A stretch of 64,000 nt of DNA from Alphaproteobacteria bacterium LSUCC0719 (GCA_040839025.1 JBFPJN010000005.1:62001-126000); one strand, 5' to 3'. Counted from the stretch's first letter, positions 16,700-25,376 are shown. Numbers and translations: made by a program. The notes: generated by a model from the sequence alone, not told the origin.

Positions 16700-17407
16700 A
16701 TGAATATCTACAAGGCGATAACCACCGAGGTCCTGGTGCCGATCCACCCGGCAGGGTGGCCCTTTATCTTTATCTTTGTCGTGGCCAGCCTATTGATCAC
16801 GGTATTCTGGTCGCCCTTTGCGCTGCCGGGAACGCTGCTCAGCCTCTGGTGCGTCTACTTCTTTCGCAATCCTGTCCGTACAACACCTGTCACCGACAAT
16901 CTGATTGTGGCACCGGCCGATGGCCGCGTGCTGTCAACCGGCGTCGCGCCGGCGCCTGCCGATCTGGGCTTGCCTGACGGTGAATGGCGCCGCATCGCCA
17001 TTTTCATGAATGTGTTCGATGTGCATGTGAACCGCGCGCCTGTTGCCGGGCGGGTGACGGCGACAAGCTACCACGCCGGCAAATTCTTCAATGCCAGTCT
17101 GGACAAGGCTGCCGAGGCCAATGAACGGCAGAATATCATCATGGAAACAGACGCTGGACAGGCTATCGGCATCGTGCAGATTGCCGGTCTGGTTGCCAGA
17201 CGGATCCTTCTGGAGGCCGATATCGGTGATCAGCTTGCGATTGGCCAGCAATTCGGGATCATCCGGTTTGGCAGCCGTGTCGATGTCTGGATCCCGGCCA
17301 CCACACCGGTGCTGGTGATGGCAGGACAACGCACGGTGGCTGGCGAGACGGTGCTTGCCGACATGTCCGGCAACTTGCAGGAACCCGATGAATCGAGGCA
17401 GGCATAA
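16700..17407 (+). CDS. psd: Phosphatidylserine decarboxylase, archaetidylserine-type short form
   Basis: This 235-residue proenzyme has N-terminal membrane helices (about 20-55), then APADGRVLS and the conserved DVHVNRAPVAGRV and YHAGKFFNASLDKA. The self-cleavage site is the Gly191-Ser192 pair in RFGSRVD, where Ser becomes the pyruvoyl cofactor. This GS form, about 235 residues long, is the PSD-A class. The enzyme makes phosphatidylethanolamine at the inner membrane. The gene's stop overlaps the pssA start (TAATG), so the two enzymes of PE synthesis are translationally coupled. Confidence 0.95.
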   Translation: MNIYKAITTEVLVPIHPAGWPFIFIFVVASLLITVFWSPFALPGTLLSLWCVYFFRNPVRTTPVTDNLIVAPADGRVLSTGVAPAPADLGLPDGEWRRIAIFMNVFDVHVNRAPVAGRVTATSYHAGKFFNASLDKAAEANERQNIIMETDAGQAIGIVQIAGLVARRILLEADIGDQLAIGQQFGIIRFGSRVDVWIPATTPVLVMAGQRTVAGETVLADMSGNLQEPDESRQA

Positions 17408-18159
17408 TGACACCCGCACCGCGTCAGCCGCGTCCTTTCAGAACGGTTTCGATTTTCTGGCTTTTGCCAAATGTGTTGACCGTGGCCGGGTTGATTTCCG
17501 GCCTGACAGCGTTGCGATTTGCGCTTGATGGGCGTTGGGCGGCGGTGATTGGACTGATTGCGCTGGCGTCTGTGTTTGATGCGCTTGATGGGCGCACCGC
17601 CCGCCGTTTCAAGACAAGTTCGGCCTTCGGGGCGGCGCTCGACAGTCTCAGCGACCTGGTGGTTTTTGGCGTTGTGCCGGCGCTGTGCCTGTATCTCTGG
17701 GCATTGAAGGATTCCGGAAATCTTGCCTGGTGGGCGACCATGTTCTATGCGGTGTCGATCGCCCTGCGACTGGCGCGCTTCGACTCCGAACTCCGCAGTC
17801 CGCCGGAACAATCGAAAGACTATTTCACCGGTGTGCCAGCGCCCGCGGCGGCGTTTCTGGTTCTTGTGCCGATTGCCGTTGATCTGGAATTCGGAATCGC
17901 CTGGGCGCGCGAGGCCGCCTATGTCAGTGGCTGGCTGGTTCTGATCGGGGGGCTGGCGGTATCTGCGTTGCCGACCTTCGCTGGCAAGCGGGTCAAGCTG
18001 CCGGTTGGCACCGTATTGCCGGTCATGGCTGTCGGGTCAATCCTGATTGCCGGGATCTTCATGCAACCCTGGATCACCTATATGGCGCTGGCGGCCGCCT
18101 ATGCGGCCTCGATCCCGGTCTCGGCACTGCATTACCACCGCCAGCAACCTGGTGGCTGA
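17407..18159 (+). CDS. pssA: CDP-diacylglycerol--serine O-phosphatidyltransferase
   Basis: This 250-residue membrane protein has the CDP-alcohol phosphatidyltransferase motif: Asp61-Gly62, Ala65-Arg66, Gly75, Asp79 and Asp83 in DALDGRTARRFK...GAALDSLSD. It joins CDP-diacylglycerol and serine to form phosphatidylserine, the substrate of the upstream psd product. It has about seven helices. The overlap of one base with psd and the shared pathway make this a two-gene operon. It converges on the EamA gene with a 3-nt gap. Confidence 0.95.
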   Translation: MTPAPRQPRPFRTVSIFWLLPNVLTVAGLISGLTALRFALDGRWAAVIGLIALASVFDALDGRTARRFKTSSAFGAALDSLSDLVVFGVVPALCLYLWALKDSGNLAWWATMFYAVSIALRLARFDSELRSPPEQSKDYFTGVPAPAAAFLVLVPIAVDLEFGIAWAREAAYVSGWLVLIGGLAVSALPTFAGKRVKLPVGTVLPVMAVGSILIAGIFMQPWITYMALAAAYAASIPVSALHYHRQQPGG

Positions 18160-18162
18160 CGG

Positions 18163-19083
18163 CTAGTCTCCGGCGGCCTGTCGGCGCGCGGCTATGTTTT
18201 CACGATGAAACAGGTACAGACCGCTGGCGATGATGATGCCAACACCAAGAATGGTGCTGTTGGCGGGAATGTCGCCAAAGACAAGATAGCCAAGTGTCGT
18301 CGCGCCAATGATCTCGACATATTGAAAGGGGGCCAGCAGACTGGCCGGGGCCTTGCCGGCGGCCAGCACAATGAACGCATGACCCAGCGTGGCGGCAATT
18401 CCCATGCCGATCACCCAGCCCGTTTCCTGCCAGGTCAGCATCGTCATGCTGGCACCGGGAATTGACAACAGGCTGCCGACCAGCACCACGGCGCCAAGCA
18501 CAATCATCGCCGCCACACTGCCAAGAAACTGCATCTGATACGGATCGACGTCATCCGCCAGATGCCGGGTCAGCACCATGTAAAGGGCCATCGATACCGC
18601 CGAGCCAAGCGGCAATATCGCGGCCCAGCCAAAAATCAGGACGCTTGGCTGAACGATGATGATCGTACCTGCGAGTCCGACAAGAATGGCGCTGATCCGC
18701 CGCGCGCGCAGCCGTTCGCCAAGCAACACCACCGACAGCAATGTCAGGATAATCGGCTGGGCAAAGAAAATGGCAATCGCCTCGGCCATTGGCAGATGTT
18801 GAAGGGCGGAGAAGAAAAACACCGTTGCCATTGCCAGCAGCAGCCCCCGCACCGCCTGCGGAATCAACGTTCCTGCAGGGACATCCCACAGTCGCAAAAC
18901 CAGGACAAAGGGCAGCATCAGCACAGTCTGCATGAAAAACCGCCAGAAGGTGATCTCGAACGGCCCGTGCGTAACCCCCAGCAGTTTGGCAAATACGTCA
19001 AGAAACGGGATGATCAGCATGCCGGCGCAAATCTGCAGGGCGCCAAGGGCATGGTTCTGTTGCTTTACTCTGACGATTTCCAT
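18163..19083 (-). CDS. EamA-domain (DMT-family) transporter
   Basis: This protein of about 306 residues has ten predicted membrane helices in two EamA repeats. Markers are FAKLLGVTHGPFEITFWRFF, HLPMAEAIAIFFAQPIILTLLSVVLLGERL and the second-repeat LAPFQYVEIIGATTLGYLVFGD. The start at 19083 (MEIVRVKQQ) has AGGA 7 nt upstream, better than the ATG at 19098 or the TTG at 19119. The family exports or imports small metabolites such as amino acids or nucleosides; the substrate is not evident. Confidence 0.88.
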   Translation of the reverse strand: MEIVRVKQQNHALGALQICAGMLIIPFLDVFAKLLGVTHGPFEITFWRFFMQTVLMLPFVLVLRLWDVPAGTLIPQAVRGLLLAMATVFFFSALQHLPMAEAIAIFFAQPIILTLLSVVLLGERLRARRISAILVGLAGTIIIVQPSVLIFGWAAILPLGSAVSMALYMVLTRHLADDVDPYQMQFLGSVAAMIVLGAVVLVGSLLSIPGASMTMLTWQETGWVIGMGIAATLGHAFIVLAAGKAPASLLAPFQYVEIIGATTLGYLVFGDIPANSTILGVGIIIASGLYLFHRENIAARRQAAGD

Positions 19084-19185
19084 GTCGGCATCCTGCATGG
19101 CAAGTGAAAGCAAGGTCAATCAAACTCGTGTCCCGCCGGACAGGGGCCATATCCGGTTGCAGGGCTGCGGCGGCACACAGATGCC

Positions 19186-19220
19186 GGCACAAGGTTCAAG
19201 GTTGCAGGCACAAGGTTGCA
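19186..19220. repeat. Nested short duplication upstream of the Fur-family gene
   Basis: A 21-nt unit beginning GGCACAAGGTT is followed by a 14-nt version (GGCACAAGGTTGCA). The longer unit itself contains an internal duplicate of CAAGGTT. It lies between the EamA gene and fur, both of which are transcribed away from it. Confidence 0.7.
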
Positions 19221-19300
19221 GTTTGTCCGGTTAACGGGCAAAATACCGGCCTCGCATAACCCTGCTCGGCAATATCCTTGCCAGCCACGACGGAACAGCC

Positions 19301-19717
19301 ATGTCTCTTGGTCTTCTGGAAAAATGCCTCAGCCGCGGCATTCGCATGACAAGCCAACGTCAGGTTATTGTCGGCGTGATCGGCGATTCTGAAGATCATC
19401 CCGATGTTGACGAGCTGTATCGCCGGGCTGTCGACGAAGACAGTACGATTTCCATTGCAACCGTCTATCGCACCGTCAAGCTTCTTGAAGAGGCCGGTGT
19501 CATTGACCGGCTGGAGTTTGGTGATGGTCGGGCACGATACGAGGAATCCGGAGAACATCACGAGCATCTTGTCGATGTGGAAACCGGTGAAGTGATTGAA
19601 TTCTACCATGCAGAGCTTGAAGCGCTAAAGGAGCAGATTGCCCGTGAAATGGGCTATGAACTTGTTGATCACCGGCTCGAATTGTTTGGCCGCAAACTGC
19701 CATCCGGCAAAGCCTGA
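19301..19717 (+). CDS. fur: Fur-family metalloregulator (Fur/Mur type)
   Basis: This 138-residue protein has the N-terminal winged helix (GIRMTSQRQVIVGVI, ISIATVYRTVKLLEEAGVI) and the metal-sensing HHEHLVDVETGEVIEF followed by GYELVDHRLELFG. The usual CxxC structural-zinc cysteines are absent. This is characteristic of the alphaproteobacterial Fur/Mur branch, which responds to manganese or iron. It stands alone between divergent EamA and downstream MFS genes. It could regulate the metal transporter at 7617-8804, but no canonical box was found to show this. Confidence 0.88.
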   Translation: MSLGLLEKCLSRGIRMTSQRQVIVGVIGDSEDHPDVDELYRRAVDEDSTISIATVYRTVKLLEEAGVIDRLEFGDGRARYEESGEHHEHLVDVETGEVIEFYHAELEALKEQIAREMGYELVDHRLELFGRKLPSGKA

Positions 19718-19795
19718 ACGGTATCGTTTCTTGACAACTGATCCTATTTCAATCGCCGCAGCAACCGCGCTGGTCTGCGGCTGGCCGTCCCGCTG

Positions 19796-20986
19796 ATGGA
19801 CAGTACAACGCAGCGCCGCAACGTCATCAGGCTTGCCATCGCGCAGGCGCTGTCGATGACGTCGATGAATGTCAACATCATCAATACGGCTCTTGTGGGG
19901 GTGTTGCTGGCACCTGTCGCCTGGCTGGCGACGCTGCCATTGTCGCTGCAATTCATCACATCAATGATGGTCACCCTTCCGGCGTCGCTTCTGATGGCAC
20001 GGTTTGGTCGGCGCCCTGTGATGATTGCCGGGGTGCTGATCAGCTGTATGTCGACAACCTGCCTTGGCGTGGCTGTCGTAACCGGCAATTTCCTGCTGTT
20101 CTGTGCCGGCAGCATGGGGCTTGGCGTGGCGATGGGCATTGCCAGCTATTACCGTTATGCCGCGGCAGATGGTGTGGCGACGAATCTGCGGCCAAAGGCG
20201 ATTGCCTATGTTCTGGCAGGGGGGCTGGCGGCGGCCGTTCTCGGGCCTGAAATTGCCAGACGGACGGTCGATCTGGTGCCGGACATCCTGTATGCGGGAT
20301 GCTTCTTCACCGTTGCCATCGTTCAATTGACATCAATCATCGCGCTGTCCGGCCTGCGGATCGAAGTGCCCAAGCGGAGTGCCAGCGGAGGAAGGCCCCT
20401 TGGTGCTTTCCTTCGCATGCCCGTTTTTGTGGTCGGCGTTATCTGCAGCGCGCTTGGCTATGCGCTGATGAGCTATCTCATGACGGCCACACCGCTGCAG
20501 GTTGTCAATGTGGCCGGGCTTGGCAATTCGGCCAATGCCACGATCATTCAATGGCATGTCGTGGCCATGTTCCTGCCCTCCTTCTTCACCGGGTCGATCA
20601 TCGCTAGAATCGGAGCGCTGCGCGTGCTGTGGGCAGGTGTTCTGCTGTATGGTGTGACGATATATCTTGCCGTCGGCGCTGTTGGTTTCTGGCCCTACTG
20701 GATGGCGCTGGCAACGCTCGGGCTCGGCTGGAACTTCCTGTATGTTGGCGGCACCTCGCTTGTTGCGGCGGTTGCCGAACCGGAAGAACGCGGACGTGTT
20801 CAGGGATTTGCCGATCTTGCCACGACCACGACCGTGGCTGTTGCCTCGCTGTCGGCCGGGGCCATTCACAGCCAGCTTGGATGGGATGCCGTCAGCCTGG
20901 CGGCTCTTGTTCCGGTCACCGTGCTGTCGCTGGCGCTGGTCTGGCTGGGATTGGCGCAGCGACGACAGGCTGCATCAGTCGTCTGA
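19796..20986 (+). CDS. MFS transporter
   Basis: This 396-residue protein has 12 predicted helices. The loop between helices 2 and 3 (MARFGRRPVMIAG) is the standard MFS G-x-x-x-D/R-R-x-G-R-R element. The second half includes EPEERGRVQGFADLATT, seen in the MFS group that resembles riboflavin or drug efflux carriers. Substrate unknown. No good ribosome site precedes the ATG at 19796. It follows fur by 78 nt on the same strand. Confidence 0.85.
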   Translation: MDSTTQRRNVIRLAIAQALSMTSMNVNIINTALVGVLLAPVAWLATLPLSLQFITSMMVTLPASLLMARFGRRPVMIAGVLISCMSTTCLGVAVVTGNFLLFCAGSMGLGVAMGIASYYRYAAADGVATNLRPKAIAYVLAGGLAAAVLGPEIARRTVDLVPDILYAGCFFTVAIVQLTSIIALSGLRIEVPKRSASGGRPLGAFLRMPVFVVGVICSALGYALMSYLMTATPLQVVNVAGLGNSANATIIQWHVVAMFLPSFFTGSIIARIGALRVLWAGVLLYGVTIYLAVGAVGFWPYWMALATLGLGWNFLYVGGTSLVAAVAEPEERGRVQGFADLATTTTVAVASLSAGAIHSQLGWDAVSLAALVPVTVLSLALVWLGLAQRRQAASVV

Positions 20987-21017
20987 TCCTGTTCCGATTG
21001 AAAATCGCCAAACAGGA

Positions 21018-21062
21018 TTCGCCCCGCCTGAATTCGCCCCACCTGAATTAGCCCCGCCGGGG
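21018..21062. repeat. Tandem repeat, 3 x 15 bp, between the MFS gene and moaA
   Basis: Units TTCGCCCCGCCTGAA and TTCGCCCCACCTGAA are followed by a diverged TTAGCCCCGCCGGGG. The array ends at the stop of moaA (convergent). Confidence 0.88.
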
Positions 21063-22094
21063 TCAGCCACCCGTCACATTCATATGGCGGCTGACCGCCG
21101 GGTCGCTGTGACGTCTGTCGATGATGAAATCATGGCCCTTGGGTTTGCGCCCGATGGCCTCGGCGATCGAGTCATCAAGCGCCGCCTCACCGCCATCGCG
21201 AAGGGCACGCCGCAGATCCGCATTGTCATCCTGCCCGAGGCACATATAGAGCTGTCCTGTGCAGGTCACCCGCACCCGATTGCAGCTTTCGCAGAAATTA
21301 TGTGTCAGCGGGGTGATGAATCCAAGCTTGCGCCCGGTTTCCTCGACTTTGACATAGCGGGCCGGGCCACTGGTACGGAAGGGGATATCTGTCAGGGTGA
21401 AGCGTTTCGACAGGTCGGCGCGCACACGTGACAGCGGCAGATATTGATCAAGCCTGTTCTCGGTGCCGATGTCACCCATCGGCATGACCTCGATAATCGT
21501 CATGTCGAAGCCTTCATCACCGCACCAGGCCAGCATGTCGCCAAGCTCGGCATCATTGCCGCCCTTCAGCGCGACGGCATTGATCTTGACGGCAAGCCCG
21601 GCCGACTGTGCGGCGCGCAGTCCGGCCAGAACCTTGTCGAGATCACCCCACCGCGTGATCTGCCGAAATTTGTCCGGATCCAGAGTGTCGAGCGAGATAT
21701 TGACGCGCCGCACCCCGGCATCGAACAGATCGTCTGCCATTTTCACCAGCTGGCTGCCATTGGTGGTGATTGTCAGCTCGTCCAGCTGGCCGGCCTTGAC
21801 CTCGGCACCGAGGGCGCGGATCAGCTGCATGATGTTGCGTCTGACCAGCGGCTCGCCCCCGGTCAGCCGGATTTTGCGAACACCTGCGGCCATGAACCGC
21901 CGGCACATGATCTCCAGCTCTTCAAGTGTCAGAAGGTCTGCCTTTGGCAAAAAGGTCATTTCCTCTGCCATGCAGTAAACACAGCGAAAATCACAGCGAT
22001 CCGTCACCGAGACGCGGAGATATTCAACGGTGCGGCCGTACGGGTCGATCAATTGACCTGTCGAGCTGGCTGGCGCGGCGTCTGTGAGCGGCAT
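21063..22094 (-). CDS. moaA: GTP 3',8-cyclase (molybdenum cofactor biosynthesis protein A)
   Basis: This 343-residue radical-SAM enzyme has Cys34, Cys38 and Cys41 in CDFRCVYCM binding the SAM cluster, and a second cluster motif [18 protein letters not shown] near the C-terminus. The protein ends in the conserved double Gly (NVTGG) needed for activity. It converts GTP to 3',8-cyclo-GTP, the first step of molybdopterin synthesis. A GGAGAG ribosome site precedes ATG 22094. No other moa genes are adjacent. A strong terminator and a candidate small RNA lie about 150 nt upstream. Confidence 0.97.
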   Translation of the reverse strand: MPLTDAAPASSTGQLIDPYGRTVEYLRVSVTDRCDFRCVYCMAEEMTFLPKADLLTLEELEIMCRRFMAAGVRKIRLTGGEPLVRRNIMQLIRALGAEVKAGQLDELTITTNGSQLVKMADDLFDAGVRRVNISLDTLDPDKFRQITRWGDLDKVLAGLRAAQSAGLAVKINAVALKGGNDAELGDMLAWCGDEGFDMTIIEVMPMGDIGTENRLDQYLPLSRVRADLSKRFTLTDIPFRTSGPARYVKVEETGRKLGFITPLTHNFCESCNRVRVTCTGQLYMCLGQDDNADLRRALRDGGEAALDDSIAEAIGRKPKGHDFIIDRRHSDPAVSRHMNVTGG

Positions 22095-22212
22095 AATGGC
22101 GTCTCTCCATGAATTTCACACATGCTACGCCGGTGGCTTCGGGGTTGGCAAGGAACGACACGTCGCACCCCGACACGGCACCCTGAACACCATCAGATTG
22201 CCGTGTTACAGA

Positions 22213-22240
22213 TTGTCGTCTTGCGCTTGTCGTCTTGCGC
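22213..22240. repeat. Perfect tandem duplication, 2 x 14 bp
   Basis: TTGTCGTCTTGCGC occurs twice without mismatch, directly beyond the T-run of the terminator and upstream of moaA. Confidence 0.9.
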
Positions 22241-22270
22241 AAAAAAAAGGCCGTGAGATATCTCACGGCC
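22241..22270 (-). terminator. Strong rho-independent terminator
   Basis: A perfect palindrome (22249-22270; GGCCGTGAG / CTCACGGCC around ATAT) is followed on the minus strand by eight consecutive T (complement of A 22241-22248). It ends transcripts coming from the gluQ side before moaA. Confidence 0.95.
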
Positions 22271-22360
22271 GAGTTTAGGGAGGAAACGCACAGCATCTCG
22301 CCGTGCAGGGCGTATATGCGCTTGCAGCATGGCTCCGTCAACCCCGGCTTGACGGCATTT
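22241..22360 (-). ncRNA. Candidate small RNA with anti-Shine-Dalgarno element (or structured gluQ 3' UTR)
   Basis: Read on the minus strand, there is a 7-bp hairpin (CCGTCAA / TTGACGG, 22335-22355), then a 7-bp hairpin with one G-U pair (GCACGGC / GCTGTGC, 22288-22306). An unpaired UUUCCUCCC (22286-22278) and UAAACUC follow, then the intrinsic terminator with eight U. Hairpin, exposed CCUCC and Rho-independent end is the common layout of trans-acting alphaproteobacterial sRNAs. The 5' end and promoter are not resolved; the AT-rich stretch at 22380-22425 could hold a promoter. It may instead be the 3' UTR of gluQ. Confidence 0.5.
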
Positions 22361-22422
22361 CGGCAAAAAAATCACCGGCGCAACTATTTGTAAAAAACAA
22401 TGTAAAAACATTCAGTTGAATT

Positions 22423-23280
22423 TCAAAAATCGACTGCAAAATGTAATGGAACTGTTACATCCGGAAGAGATGCGACAATATCTTCAGCCCGATGACCCGC
22501 GTCACGCAGCTGCTGGATACTCTGCGCGTCATGGCGCTTGGCAAGGCGGCTTCCGGCTTCATCCCGCACAAGCCGGTGATGGAAATAGTCCGGAGAGGGC
22601 AGGTCCAGAAGCGCCTGCAGCAACCGATGCACATGGGTGCTTTCCAAAAGGTCGGCGCCGCGTGTGACAAGCGTGACGCCATCCAGCGAATCATCCACCA
22701 CAACCGACAGGTGATAGGAGGTGCCGATATCTCGTCGGGCAACAACCACATCGCCGTGGCTGGACATGTCAACGGGACGGCGCTGGCCGGTGGCAAGATC
22801 ATTCCAGGTGATATCTCCGACAAGGTCGAGCGCATGGCCGGTCCGCAGTCGCCAGGCGGGCGACATCCCCTGTTCCGATCGCCGTTCCGCCTCGCTCGTC
22901 GAAAGGACGCTGTCCGTTGCCAGCGGCGCTTCCTGCGGTGCGGACAGTACGTCGGCAAGTTCCGCCCGCGTCAGATAGCAGGGATAAACAAGGTCGCGCG
23001 CCTGCAGACTGGCCAGCGCATCATCATAGAGAGCGAGCCGGCGGCTCTGGAATACGGGGTCTCCCCGCCAGGGGAGGCCAAGGAATTCAAGGTCGCGATA
23101 GATCCGGTCGATGAATTCCGGACGACACCGCGTATGGTCTATGTCATCGATCCGCAGGATATAGCCATTGCCGAGCCGCGAGGCGACAAGCGCGGAATAG
23201 GCATGGCCAAGATGCAAAAGGCCGGTCGGGCTTGGCGCAAACCGCGTGACGGGGGTCTGTGGTGACGAAGAAACGGTCAC
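22423..23280 (-). CDS. gluQ: Glutamyl-Q tRNA(Asp) synthetase
   Basis: This protein of about 285 residues resembles the catalytic half of GluRS without the anticodon-binding domain. It has TRFAPSPTGLLHLGHAYSAL (HLGH in place of HIGH), YILRIDDIDHTR, a CYLTRAEL Cys/Tyr zinc region and RLAKRHDAQSI in place of KMSKS. GluQ attaches glutamate to queuosine in the anticodon of tRNA-Asp. The open frame extends to 23520, but the start is placed at GTG 23280 (AGGA upstream). This matches the family length and avoids overlap with the divergent esterase gene. Confidence 0.9.
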   Translation of the reverse strand: MTVSSSPQTPVTRFAPSPTGLLHLGHAYSALVASRLGNGYILRIDDIDHTRCRPEFIDRIYRDLEFLGLPWRGDPVFQSRRLALYDDALASLQARDLVYPCYLTRAELADVLSAPQEAPLATDSVLSTSEAERRSEQGMSPAWRLRTGHALDLVGDITWNDLATGQRRPVDMSSHGDVVVARRDIGTSYHLSVVVDDSLDGVTLVTRGADLLESTHVHRLLQALLDLPSPDYFHHRLVRDEAGSRLAKRHDAQSIQQLRDAGHRAEDIVASLPDVTVPLHFAVDF

Positions 23281-23387
23281 GGGGTTCCTGTTCGTGGCTG
23301 TGGCGGGCGTCGTCGTCTGCCCATATGCCCGCGAATATAGACCAGATAGGGCGGTCGGGTGTAGCCTCTTGCCAGCGTGGTGGTAAG

Positions 23388-23421
23388 TGAACCGTGACGT
23401 TGTATGAACCGTGGCGGGGTG
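23388..23421. repeat. Imperfect tandem duplication, 2 x 17 bp, at the esterase leader
   Basis: Two units both begin TGAACCGTG (23388 and 23405), with weaker similarity in the second half. They end two bases before the ribosome site of the esterase gene. Confidence 0.6.
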
Positions 23422-23434
23422 TAAGGGGGACCGG

Positions 23435-24085
23435 ATGATGATGAAGAGCTTTGGCGGGCTGAACGGCCATTTCAATGAACCGGCGCGCGGCGGCATGCCG
23501 TCGAGCCTGATCATCATCATGCATGGCTGGGGGGCCGATGCCAGTGACCTTGCGGACCTTGCCTATCCGATGTCGCTTCGCTTTCCGGGTGCGGCCTTTT
23601 TCATTCCCAATGCACCCGATCCATGCTCGATGAACCCGATGGGCAGACAATGGTTTGACCTTGCCGATACAACCGATGGTCCGGCCGCCGCGGCAGCGGT
23701 GATCGAAGGCGCGGTGGCAGCCGCGATCGCTGAGCTGAAGCTTGATATGACGGCTGTGGCGCTGACTGGATTTTCACAGGGCGGGATGATGAGCCTGCAT
23801 TGCGGGCTGCATATGGCCGACCGGCCACAGGCTGTTGTCAGCTTCTCGGGCGCGCTTCTCGGCGTTGGCGATATAGCGGATATTGAGGGCCGGCCAGCGG
23901 TGATGCTGGTTCATGGCACCGATGACCAGGTGGTACCCTTTGCCATGATGGGATCCGCGTCGGAGATTCTGGCAACGCATGGCATCGAGGCTGCCTGCGT
24001 GACACGTCCGGGGTTGGGACATGGCATCGATCCGGATGCGCTGACACAGGCAATCGATTTCCTGGCCATACATCTGCCCGACTGA
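23435..24085 (+). CDS. Carboxylesterase/phospholipase-type alpha/beta hydrolase
   Basis: This protein of about 216 residues belongs to the small carboxylesterase family. It has an oxyanion region (IIIMHGWGADASDL), nucleophile elbow GFSQGG (Ser114), acid Asp163 or Asp164 (HGTDDQVVPF) and catalytic His196 (GLGHGID). No signal peptide is present, so it is cytoplasmic. The start follows AAGGGGGA; ATG 23435 and 23438 are both acceptable. The natural ester is not known. It is divergent from gluQ. Confidence 0.88.
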   Translation: MMMKSFGGLNGHFNEPARGGMPSSLIIIMHGWGADASDLADLAYPMSLRFPGAAFFIPNAPDPCSMNPMGRQWFDLADTTDGPAAAAAVIEGAVAAAIAELKLDMTAVALTGFSQGGMMSLHCGLHMADRPQAVVSFSGALLGVGDIADIEGRPAVMLVHGTDDQVVPFAMMGSASEILATHGIEAACVTRPGLGHGIDPDALTQAIDFLAIHLPD

Positions 24086-24239
24086 CGATCTGGTCGCGGC
24101 AGCTGCCGGCCGACCCGTCAGTCTTCCGCAATATTTAGCGGCCACTGTGTCGCGGTGCGCAATATATAGTGGAAGACTTGTCTTTCTGGCGCTGACATGT
24201 TTTGCTGGTGGTTGGTGAGGGTTGAACCACACGGGGGAC

Positions 24240-24803
24240 ATGATGAACGCAGGCAGTTTCGCACCGGCTCTTGTCCTGAATGCAGATTTCCGCCCGCTCA
24301 ATTACTTTCCATTGTCACTCTGGTCCTGGCAGGACGCGGTCAAGGCGGTGTGTCTCGACCGGGTGACGATCGTCAGCGAGTATGACTTTTCGATCAGCTC
24401 GCCTTCAATGGAAATGAAGCTGCCGTCGGTGATCGCGCTGAAGGAATATGTGCCGCAGATGCGCAACCCGGCCTTCACCCGCTTCAACGTGTTTCTGCGT
24501 GACAAATTTACATGCCAGTATTGTGGCACCGGCCATGCCGCCGCCGACCTGACTTTTGACCACGTCGTACCGCGGTCACGCGGCGGGCGCACGACCTGGA
24601 CAAATGTTGTGGCGGCCTGCAGCCCGTGCAATCTTCGCAAGGCCAATCTGCTGCCGGAACAATGCGGGATGATGCCGCTGGAACGCCCGGCGGCACCCAA
24701 TATCTGGCAGTTGCAGGAAAATGGCCGCGGCTTTCCCCCGAACTATCTCCATGAGTCCTGGCGGGACTATCTGTACTGGGATTCCGAACTTCAGCAGAGC
24801 TGA
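24240..24803 (+). CDS. HNH endonuclease family protein
   Basis: This protein of about 187 residues has a C-terminal HNH zinc-finger nuclease module: CQYC, then TFDHVVPRSRGG, NVVAACSPCNLRK with the paired Cys. The N-terminal half (ALVLNADFRPLNYFPLSLWSWQDAVKAV) is the part conserved in the widespread chromosomal HNH proteins of alphaproteobacteria. These are stand-alone genes not tied to phage, and their cellular role is uncertain. The ribosome site GGGGGA (24233-24238) serves ATG 24240 or 24243. Confidence 0.9.
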   Translation: MMNAGSFAPALVLNADFRPLNYFPLSLWSWQDAVKAVCLDRVTIVSEYDFSISSPSMEMKLPSVIALKEYVPQMRNPAFTRFNVFLRDKFTCQYCGTGHAAADLTFDHVVPRSRGGRTTWTNVVAACSPCNLRKANLLPEQCGMMPLERPAAPNIWQLQENGRGFPPNYLHESWRDYLYWDSELQQS

Positions 24804-24804
24804 G

Positions 24805-24830
24805 CGGCGGCGTGATCCGCGGGGCCGCCG
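24805..24830. terminator. Possible hairpin terminator between convergent HNH and coq7 genes
   Basis: A GC-rich 7-bp stem (CGGCGGC / GCCGCCG) with a 12-nt loop lies in the short gap between the two stop codons. Only a short T-run (CTTT) follows on the plus strand, so strength is uncertain. Confidence 0.35.
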
Positions 24831-24839
24831 GCCTTTCGA

Positions 24840-25376
24840 TCAGACCCGTTCGGCGATCTTGATGGCGGTGCGGCACCCTTGCTGTATCACCGCTTTCAGT
24901 GCTGCATAGAACATGGCCTCGCGTCCGCGATGATCGACCGCGATGTCACGATGCTCCAGCTCATCATCGCGAAACTTTGAAATGGTGCTGCGAAGCTCTG
25001 CTTCCTCGTCGCCAAGCTGGTCCGCCTGTTTGGCGTAATGCTCGCCAATGACCTCCTCAACGGCAATCGTGCAGGCCATGGCGGCCTTTGGCCCCATCGC
25101 CGCTGTTACCGCGCCGAGCGCAAAGCCCGCCGCGCCCCAGACAGGGTCGAAAAGTGATGGTCGCACCCGGCGTTCATTCAGCAGGGATTCAAACGCCTCG
25201 AGATGTTCGACTTCCTGTTCCATCATATGCTGGATCTGTGGGCCGGTGGCGTGGTTGCGCAGCACCGCAAGCTGACCGCGGTAGATCTGTTGTGCGGCCC
25301 GCTCGCCGGCATGATCAACCCGCAGGAACCGTTCGATATCGCGCCGCCCGGCGACGGGTCTGGAAAATTCCGTCAT
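24840..25376 (-). CDS. coq7: Demethoxyubiquinone hydroxylase (Coq7 family)
   Basis: From ATG 25376 this gene encodes 178 residues with two repeats of a ferritin-like helix pair. Diiron ligands appear in RVDHAGERAAQ, EQEVEHLEAF, AVEEVIGEHY and RDDELEHRDIA, including the two ExxH motifs. The enzyme hydroxylates the ubiquinone ring in a late step of ubiquinone synthesis at the membrane surface. The open frame continues far upstream, but this start fits the family and overlaps the dsbB stop by ATGA, showing translational coupling. UbiA is encoded elsewhere in the window. Confidence 0.93.
   Translation of the reverse strand: MTEFSRPVAGRRDIERFLRVDHAGERAAQQIYRGQLAVLRNHATGPQIQHMMEQEVEHLEAFESLLNERRVRPSLFDPVWGAAGFALGAVTAAMGPKAAMACTIAVEEVIGEHYAKQADQLGDEEAELRSTISKFRDDELEHRDIAVDHRGREAMFYAALKAVIQQGCRTAIKIAERV

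Larger units (their letters stand above)
22095..22422. other. Non-coding interval between gluQ and moaA (328 nt)
   Basis: It holds, in the minus-strand direction, an AT-rich stretch after the gluQ stop, two small hairpins, an anti-Shine-Dalgarno-like element, a strong intrinsic terminator, a 2 x 14 bp duplication and then the moaA promoter and ribosome site. No coding frame is credible. I saw no match to the Moco riboswitch architecture. Confidence 0.6.

Noticed and set aside
22095-22422. Molybdenum-cofactor riboswitch before moaA
   Set aside because: The hairpins end in a terminator well before the gene and do not match the Moco motif layout that I know; they fit a separate RNA better.
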